Of a stretch of DNA of 28,256 bases, positions 22,973 through 28,256 are shown one piece after another. A model generated the notes under the pieces. It had not been told where the DNA came from. It searched no databases and saw nothing but the letters and a program-made list of their open reading frames with translations. A program made the translations under genes and the position numbers. This DNA is from Sphingobacteriaceae bacterium (GTDB lineage: Bacteria > Bacteroidota > Bacteroidia > B-17B0 > Aurantibacillaceae): NCBI GenBank assembly GCA_023251695.1, contig JAHEYE010000028.1, positions 3,509 to 31,764 of the forward strand. The letters run 5' to 3'. The first letter of the stretch is position 1. Every line of letters begins with the position of its first letter.

Positions 22973-24438
22973 GATCAACGTCATTAATAATCCGTATCAG
23001 TGTTCATTATTTATTACTGTTTGTAGCATGCTTGTGGACTAACTTGAGTCTTTCACAAAATTTAAAAATTGATTCTCTTCAAAATGTTCTCTCACAAAAT
23101 ATCAAAGATACGCTTTCTGTAAAAACATTGAACAGTCTGGGCCACGCTTTTATGCGCAAAGGTGAAATGAGAGAGGCAAAAGCTTATACCAATAAAGGAC
23201 TGGAACTCGCACAAAAGATAAATTATAAGAGAGGTATGGCATCAGCCTATAATACATTAGGCAACATTTATGGCGAATTATCAGATTACGCGCAGTCACT
23301 TATTTTTTTGCAGAAGTCAATTGCTATATGTGCGGAAATAAACGACAAAAATAAAATGGCGGCGGCCTATAATAATATTGGCATCATTTATTATGACCTT
23401 TCTGATTTTAATAAAGCTATTGAATACATTCAGAAAGCAATGAAGCTTCAGGAAGATATGGGGAACCGTTATTTTATTGCCGCTTCTATTGGTAATATCG
23501 CTGTTTTATATGAAAAATTAAATGAAGACAGTCTTTCTTACGTTTATCAGATGAAAAGTCTGGAAATACATAAGCAAATGGGAAATAAACACGACATCGT
23601 TTCTTCCCTTAATAATCTTGGTGCTTTGTTCAGAAAGAAGAAAGATTATGCAATGGCATTGGATTATCACAGGCAGTCGGCTGAAGTTTTGAGTGCTTTG
23701 GACGAACTAAAAGGAAATATCGAGAACCGGAATAATTTCGGACTTGTTTATCTGGATATGGGTAAATACGATGAAGCGATTCTTGAATTTGAGCAAGCAC
23801 TTAGTTTTTCAAATACATTAGGCGATAAAAAAATGCAGGCCGATCAAATGGCTATGCTTGGAAAAGCCTTTTACGGGAATGGGAACAAAAAGAAGGCTCT
23901 CGAATATTATCTGGCTTCATTTGAACTTGCAGGGTCTATTGGTAGTTTAATAGAACAGAGGACTTCAGCCGAAGGAATGTATAAAATTTATAAAGAAAGT
24001 CGTGATGTAAACAAAGCGCTTTTCTACCATGAAAGACTTATGCAATTAAATGACAGCATTTACAACTCATCAAAAAATACAACCTTTAATAATCTGAAAA
24101 CACAATTTGCACTCGACCGCCAGGAGCAGGAACTTAAATTGAAGTCGGACGAGGAATTAAAAAAGAAGGAAGAAGAGAAAAAGAAGCAGCGGATGATCAA
24201 TTATGCAGTAATTGGCGTTTTGATAATTGTGCTTATATTCTCTTATTTCTTGTTTCAGCGGTTTAAAGTTACCAAATCACAAAAGTTAATAATTGAGCAT
24301 CAGAAAATACTGGTTGAGCTGAAAAACAGAGAAGTCGTTGATTCAATGCATTACGCAGAACGCATACAGAAAGCACATTTACCAAGCGAAAAGTACATTT
24401 CGAAGAAAATGAATGAACTGAAAAAAAAGAACACGTAA
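22969..24438 (+). CDS. TPR membrane sensor ending in a PP2C-linker-like tail (second copy)
   Basis: The 489-residue protein has the same plan as its neighbour: signal peptide (about 1-29), about seven TPRs (40-370) including AxAYNxxGxIYxxLSD units, a charged coiled coil, one membrane span (about 411-430) and the tail (nt 24319-24435) with DSMHYAERIQ and HLPS. The tail varies at two otherwise fixed positions (Ile to Met, Lys to Glu). The TPR sequences differ strongly from the first copy, so this is an old duplication or independent recruitment. It is coupled to the first copy by a 4-bp overlap and followed after 5 bp by a PPP-family phosphatase, which could be its effector. Confidence 0.88.
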   Translation: MRSTSLIIRISVHYLLLFVACLWTNLSLSQNLKIDSLQNVLSQNIKDTLSVKTLNSLGHAFMRKGEMREAKAYTNKGLELAQKINYKRGMASAYNTLGNIYGELSDYAQSLIFLQKSIAICAEINDKNKMAAAYNNIGIIYYDLSDFNKAIEYIQKAMKLQEDMGNRYFIAASIGNIAVLYEKLNEDSLSYVYQMKSLEIHKQMGNKHDIVSSLNNLGALFRKKKDYAMALDYHRQSAEVLSALDELKGNIENRNNFGLVYLDMGKYDEAILEFEQALSFSNTLGDKKMQADQMAMLGKAFYGNGNKKKALEYYLASFELAGSIGSLIEQRTSAEGMYKIYKESRDVNKALFYHERLMQLNDSIYNSSKNTTFNNLKTQFALDRQEQELKLKSDEELKKKEEEKKKQRMINYAVIGVLIIVLIFSYFLFQRFKVTKSQKLIIEHQKILVELKNREVVDSMHYAERIQKAHLPSEKYISKKMNELKKKNT

Positions 24439-24443
24439 GTTAA

Positions 24444-25094
24444 ATGAATCTCTTTATTATAGGTGATGTACATGGTTGCTTTTATACGCTTAAGGCCATG
24501 TTGGAATTCTGGAATCCTAAAGAAGAAATTCTAATTCAATTGGGAGATTTAATCGACAGAGGAAATTTTACTCCGCAGGTCATAAAATTGTGTAGAGAAA
24601 TAGAGAAAGAGCATCCCGGTTCTGTTTTCTTAAAGGGTAATCACGAATGGTTAGCGATTCAGTATTATAATAAAAGCAAAGAAGAACGTTGGTATGATAA
24701 ATACGGTAAAAAAGTTTTATGGGAATACGTTTTAGCCGAACGGAAGTTTGAAGAAGATGCCGAGTGGATGAAAACTATGCGTACCCATTGGGAAAATGAG
24801 CACGTCATGGTGAGTCACGCCGGTATCAGCCTGTCTCCATTTAGCATGGATGAAAATCATTACAGTGGATTATTATGGCATAGACTCGAACTTAGAACCT
24901 TAAATAAAGTTCAGGTATACGGACATACTCCTTTAAAAGGAAACAAACCGTCTTTCGATCCTAAAACAAACTCTTATAATATCGATACAGGTGCGTATCT
25001 GGGAAAATCCTTGACTGGTATTAAATTAAATGAAAAAGGTGTACTTTTAGAAACCCATAATATTCAAACAATAGAAAAAGACGTTACAAAATAA
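24444..25094 (+). CDS. PPP-family (calcineurin-like) serine/threonine phosphatase
   Basis: The 216-residue cytoplasmic metallophosphatase resembles bacterial PrpA/PrpB and lambda phosphatases. All metal motifs are present: GDVHG (7-11), GDLIDRG (34-40), GNHE (65-68), SHAG with His125 and YGHTP with His161, then the IDTGA turn near the end. Substrates of this subgroup include phosphoproteins and, in some members, dinucleoside polyphosphates, so the substrate is open. It follows the second TPR sensor by 5 bp and precedes the heme-binding gene by 2 bp. It therefore places a catalytic phosphatase of a different fold directly after two sensors that have the PP2C linker but no catalytic domain. Confidence 0.93.
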   Translation: MNLFIIGDVHGCFYTLKAMLEFWNPKEEILIQLGDLIDRGNFTPQVIKLCREIEKEHPGSVFLKGNHEWLAIQYYNKSKEERWYDKYGKKVLWEYVLAERKFEEDAEWMKTMRTHWENEHVMVSHAGISLSPFSMDENHYSGLLWHRLELRTLNKVQVYGHTPLKGNKPSFDPKTNSYNIDTGAYLGKSLTGIKLNEKGVLLETHNIQTIEKDVTK

Positions 25095-25096
25095 TT

Positions 25097-25582
25097 ATGA
25101 AAAAGTACTTTACTAAAAAAATCATTTTAAGATTGCTACTTGTTGCCTTTGTAGTCATGCAATTTTTCAGACCTTCCCGGAATATAGGCCAGGCGTTCGG
25201 GCCTGATGATATTACAAAAACTGTAAATGTTCCTGAAGATGTAAAAAATATTTTGGTTGCCTCCTGTTATGATTGTCACTCCGATAACACGAATCATATG
25301 TGGTATGAAAACATCCAGCCCATTGGTTGGTGGATTGCAAACCACATCAGTGAGGGCAAACGCCATTTAAATTTTTCAATTTACAATACTTATAAAGACA
25401 AACGCAAAGCACATAAGTTTGAGGAAATTGGTGAAATGGTCAGCCCAGATGAAATGCCTATGTCCTCTTACACTTTAATTCACGGTAATGCTAAATTAAG
25501 CGAAGAACAAAAACGTTTACTCATTAATTGGGCGACGATGGGTTATCAGCAATACAAAGTAGCAGAGGAAGACGAACATTAA
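25097..25582 (+). CDS. Membrane-anchored heme-binding protein (Haem_bd family)
   Basis: The 161-residue protein has an N-terminal membrane anchor (about 9-24) and a periplasmic domain with one c-type heme motif, Cys57-x-x-Cys60-His61. The Haem_bd pattern follows: WYxNIQPIGWWIANHI, LNFS and DEMPMSSY, where a Met may be the distal ligand. Members are found widely in Bacteroidota and probably transfer electrons or sense redox state in the periplasm. It is the last gene of the TPR-TPR-PPP operon (2 bp gap). Its stop lies 4 bp from the convergent serine dehydratase gene. The link to the sensors is positional only. Confidence 0.9.
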   Translation: MKKYFTKKIILRLLLVAFVVMQFFRPSRNIGQAFGPDDITKTVNVPEDVKNILVASCYDCHSDNTNHMWYENIQPIGWWIANHISEGKRHLNFSIYNTYKDKRKAHKFEEIGEMVSPDEMPMSSYTLIHGNAKLSEEQKRLLINWATMGYQQYKVAEEDEH

Positions 25583-25586
25583 CTGA

Positions 25587-27002
25587 TTAGCAATCCGGCA
25601 AATTAACGGCGACAGCCAAACCGCCCTCGCTGGTCTCTTTGAATTTCGAATTCATATCCTTTGCAGTTTCCCACATGGTAGCAATTACTTTATCTAAAGG
25701 CACAATAGCATTTTTTGCATCTGTCTCTCTTGCTAATTCAGCTGCGTTAATGGCTTTTATGGCACCCATTGCATTTCTTTCAATGCAGGGAATCTGAACT
25801 AATCCTTTAATCGGATCGCAGGTTAATCCTAAATGATGTTCCATTGCAATTTCTGCTGCCATTAAAACTTGTTCGGGTGTGCCTCCGAATAATTCGCATA
25901 AAGCACCCGCAGCCATTGCACTTGATACACCTATTTCGGCCTGACAACCACCCATGGCTGCAGAGATTGTAGAACCTTTTTTGAAAATACTTCCAATTTC
26001 CCCTGCTACTAGTAAAAATTGTTTAATGTGTTTATCACTTGCTTTATGATTTTCAATAACCAGATAATACATTAATACAGCAGGAATAACGCCCGCGCTT
26101 CCATTCGTTGGTGCGGTCACAACGCGTCCAAGCGATGCATTCACTTCATTAACAGCCAAAGCAAAACAACTGACCCATTTAAATATTTGCCGGAAGGTAA
26201 CTTTAGTTTTACGGATGGATTGTAACCATTCTTCGGGCGATGAATATTTATTATCGCCTTTTATATTTTGGTGAATATCAAAAGCTCTACGCTTGACATT
26301 GAGTCCACCCGGTAAAATACCTTCGGTGTGACAACCAATGTACATACACTCTAACATGGTTTCCCAAATCCGAATTAATTCTTTATTGATTTCTTCTTCG
26401 CTGCGGAGTGTTTTTTCATTTTCAAAAACAATTTCTGATATTTTTTTATTACTTGAAGAACAATATTCCAATAATTGGTCAGCTTTTTCAATTGGAAAAG
26501 GAAAAATTTTATCTTCTTTTTTCTTAGCCCCTGTATTATTTTCTTTCACAACAAATCCTCCGCCAATTGAATAAAAGGTAGATTGATAAGTTGAATTTTC
26601 GTAATGCGCTGTAAAAGTAATTGCATTCGCATGAAAAGGTAAAAAGTTTTTATTGAAAACAATATCATTCTCAAATGAAAAACCAATTGAATGTTCATTT
26701 GCGATACTTATTTTATTTTCTGTTTTGATTTTATTGACTATGGACTGAATGTTTTCAATAGCAATTGTTTCAGGATCTTGTCCGCTTAAACCCAATAAAA
26801 CAGCAAAATCAGTAGCATGGCCTTTTCCTGTTAAAGAAAGAGAACCGTAAAGATCAGTTTTTATTCTTGAGATCTTTTTTAGTAATTGTTCTTCTTTTAA
26901 TTCAGCAAGAAACTTTTCTGCAGCTCGCCAAGGACCAAGTGTGTGTGAACTGGACGGTCCCACACCAATTTTAAGCATATCAAACACCGAAATGAATTCC
27001 AT
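25587..27002 (-). CDS. sdaA: L-serine ammonia-lyase (iron-sulfur L-serine dehydratase)
   Basis: The 471-residue single-chain enzyme joins the beta part (1-150, with GVGPSSSHTLGPWRAA at 13-28) to the catalytic alpha part. It converts L-serine to pyruvate and ammonia. The [4Fe-4S] ligands are Cys353 in GGCQAEIG, Cys395 in LTCDPIKG and Cys406 in IPCIERN. The very last residue is Cys471; in the characterised Legionella enzyme a cysteine at the extreme C-terminus binds the fourth iron as a tail-in-mouth lock, so the same is likely here. Length and motifs are normal. The gene is probably monocistronic: 78 bp separate it from the nuclease gene, and an exact -7 box lies 20 nt upstream. Confidence 0.97.
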   Translation of the reverse strand: MEFISVFDMLKIGVGPSSSHTLGPWRAAEKFLAELKEEQLLKKISRIKTDLYGSLSLTGKGHATDFAVLLGLSGQDPETIAIENIQSIVNKIKTENKISIANEHSIGFSFENDIVFNKNFLPFHANAITFTAHYENSTYQSTFYSIGGGFVVKENNTGAKKKEDKIFPFPIEKADQLLEYCSSSNKKISEIVFENEKTLRSEEEINKELIRIWETMLECMYIGCHTEGILPGGLNVKRRAFDIHQNIKGDNKYSSPEEWLQSIRKTKVTFRQIFKWVSCFALAVNEVNASLGRVVTAPTNGSAGVIPAVLMYYLVIENHKASDKHIKQFLLVAGEIGSIFKKGSTISAAMGGCQAEIGVSSAMAAGALCELFGGTPEQVLMAAEIAMEHHLGLTCDPIKGLVQIPCIERNAMGAIKAINAAELARETDAKNAIVPLDKVIATMWETAKDMNSKFKETSEGGLAVAVNLPDC

Positions 27003-27021
27003 AATAAATTTTAACCAATGA

Positions 27022-27029
27022 CAAAGATA
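27022..27029 (-). promoter_or_regulatory. -7 box for sdaA
   Basis: On the minus strand this reads TATCTTTG, an exact TAnnTTTG match 20 nt before the sdaA ATG, implying a very short leader. No TTTG is found at the -33 spacing. Confidence 0.42.
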
Positions 27030-27080
27030 CTCGATTCCTTGTCTTTTGAGAGCTGTAAATTGAGATTGCTCTGGAATATA

Positions 27081-28256
27081 TTAACTCTCCTTTGTTGAAG
27101 AAACAAGTTTGAAAGTTTTATAGTGTTTATTGGTTTTCATCCAACTCTTTACCAATTCATCTGAATCAGGGTAATAAGGACTTAATCTTATAATATCCCG
27201 GCAATCATCAATCGCACTTATTTGGTGACTTGAATCAATATAGCCGTAACCTTTGTATTTATTATCCTCAATTAAAATCAAGGAGCGTTCTTCTTCTGTC
27301 CGTCCGCGACCTAGAATCAGGAAGTCTGAATCAGCGTAAGTCACGTTTTTAATTATTTCTTTTGCGCGGTGATTGTAAATTTCTGTTTCTTCTTCGCCAT
27401 TACAAATGCCGTTGCATTTTTTTATTTGGTGATTAAAACAAATAGAGCCTTGTTCTGTTAAGCCGCAGTATTGCAAACATAATTGGTGTTCATCAATCCA
27501 TTTTTCTAATTTTTCTCTGGCTGATGAATAAGTTGTAGAGCCGTATAACGAATTTTCTGATTCTTCGTATTCAACAATTTTAAAATTTATTATTCCGCTT
27601 TTATCGGTAAACCAATCGATGCTGTTCGTAAATTGATCGGCTTTGCGCATGCGGTTGTATTTTGGCTTGTGTTTTTTTATTTCTTCTGCTTCTAATAATA
27701 GAGCAACCAATTCACTTCCTGTCTCCACAAAATCCACATTCATTAAATCGTTCAATAGTTTTTTGCTTTTGTTTTCTTTGCTGTTAAAATGGGCGAGGGC
27801 GCGACCATACATATTGGTGCTTTTCCCAATGTAAATTATTTCTTTGTCTTTGTTCAGAAAATAGTAAACGCCGCAGGACTCCGGTAATTTTTTTAAAATG
27901 TACTCTTTTATTTTGTCGATGCGACGAACCATAAGTTCATCAACACCCATATTTTTATATTGGGGATGATCTGCTTTTAATCGTAACAGTAAATCAAATA
28001 ATTGCGCAGTGGCAACGGCATCTCCTTCGGCACGGTGGCGACCTTCAATTTCAATTCCTAACGAAGCGCATAAATGACCTAGACTATAAGAAATTCTTCC
28101 GGGAATTAGTTTACGGCTTAATCTTACTGTACATAAAGTTTCTTTTCTGTATTTAAAACCTAGGGAATTGAATTCTTCTTTAATAAAACCATAATCAAAC
28201 CCAACATTATGCGCAACGAAAATGCAGTCTTCAGTCATTTCTAAAATTTTCTTCGC
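27081..28256 (-). CDS. DEDDh exonuclease fused to a UvrC-like GIY-YIG nuclease domain (5' end outside window)
   Basis: The frame is open to the window edge and continues upstream: six codons precede the internal Met at 28236-28238. Counting from that Met, the exonuclease part shows HNVGFD (10-15) and His68-x4-Asp73, the second and third DEDDh motifs of DnaQ/PolC-type proofreading nucleases; the first motif lies outside. The GIY-YIG domain (123-195) has GVYYF, IYIG (135-138), Arg146 and the metal-binding Glu183. A UvrC/Cho-like Cys set follows (254, 258, 267, 275, 279), which may bind a metal. This fusion is a known family in Bacteroidota and other phyla, usually linked to DNA repair; its exact role is not known. 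Confidence 0.9.
   Translation of the reverse strand, partial: AKKILEMTEDCIFVAHNVGFDYGFIKEEFNSLGFKYRKETLCTVRLSRKLIPGRISYSLGHLCASLGIEIEGRHRAEGDAVATAQLFDLLLRLKADHPQYKNMGVDELMVRRIDKIKEYILKKLPESCGVYYFLNKDKEIIYIGKSTNMYGRALAHFNSKENKSKKLLNDLMNVDFVETGSELVALLLEAEEIKKHKPKYNRMRKADQFTNSIDWFTDKSGIINFKIVEYEESENSLYGSTTYSSAREKLEKWIDEHQLCLQYCGLTEQGSICFNHQIKKCNGICNGEEETEIYNHRAKEIIKNVTYADSDFLILGRGRTEEERSLILIEDNKYKGYGYIDSSHQISAIDDCRDIIRLSPYYPDSDELVKSWMKTNKHYKTFKLVSSTKES

Noticed and set aside
1578..24435. Tail-coding segments as a mobile or recombining DNA repeat
   Set aside because: The similarity is clear in protein but codon choice differs widely between copies, so this is conserved protein sequence and not a recent DNA repeat.
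1..28256. CRISPR arrays, tRNA or rRNA genes, insertion sequences, prophage genes
   Set aside because: No regular repeats, cloverleaf-like segments, transposase motifs or phage structural genes were seen. Long open frames antisense to real genes were treated as shadows.

Overview
The window looks like a piece of a Bacteroidota chromosome. It is AT-rich and has no strong Shine-Dalgarno sequences. Several genes are preceded by the Bacteroidota-type -7 box TAnnTTTG. Families typical of that phylum are present: a propeller/Y_Y_Y sensor, a 7TM-DISM sensor, TPR sensors with one membrane span, PP2C phosphatases whose linker reads DSIxYAKRIQ, a Haem_bd cytochrome-like protein and a single-chain SdaA. 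No tRNA, rRNA, CRISPR array or insertion sequence was seen. Both ends cut through genes.

Layout. (1) Positions 1-1697 (+) hold the 3' part of a two-component-regulator propeller sensor. (2) Positions 11715 to 1736 (-) form a tight seven-gene operon with gaps of 2-9 bp or a 4-bp overlap: fhs, fdhD, a NuoE/NuoF-type formate dehydrogenase subunit, the molybdopterin formate dehydrogenase subunit, a 7TM-DISM sensor, a 6TM sensor and an exported carboxypeptidase-regulatory-like/TPR protein. (3) Positions 12126-15576 (+) run divergently: an outer-membrane porin, a PstS-like periplasmic protein, a membrane HAMP/PP2C phosphatase of the SiaA/RsbU type and a SiaC-family (DUF1987) phosphoprotein, closed by a terminator. 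(4) Positions 15621-17150 (+) encode a phospholipase-D-type lipoprotein. (5) Positions 21381-17134 (-) encode an M1 aminopeptidase, a Crp/Fnr regulator, a YiaA-like protein and a CREST (ceramidase-like) membrane hydrolase. (6) Positions 21515-25582 (+) encode two TPR membrane sensors, a PPP-family phosphatase and a heme-binding protein. (7) Positions 28256-25587 (-) encode an exonuclease/GIY-YIG nuclease, cut by the edge, and L-serine dehydratase.

The most striking feature runs across these operons. Five unrelated membrane sensors (propeller, 7TM-DISM, 6TM and two TPR proteins) end in nearly the same 38-41 residue cytoplasmic tail. The tail contains DSIxYAKRIQ followed by H/L-L/M-P-T/S. It corresponds to the coiled-coil switch linker that normally leads into a PP2C/SpoIIE phosphatase domain, but these proteins stop there. 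Only one protein in the window (13600-15132) has that linker followed by a catalytic domain. The inference is a family of catalytically empty sensors that could feed a shared partner through this tail, for example by heterodimerising with PP2C linkers. The full phosphatase sits next to its probable target (SiaC), with a porin and a periplasmic binding protein as likely upstream inputs.

The metabolic part handles formate and one-carbon units. Fhs makes 10-formyl-tetrahydrofolate from formate, the two Fdh subunits interconvert formate and CO2 with NAD(H), and FdhD matures the molybdenum/tungsten enzyme. A TTGA-N6-TCAA palindrome upstream of fhs and a second one downstream of the crp gene suggest, but do not prove, that the local Crp/Fnr protein regulates both operons.
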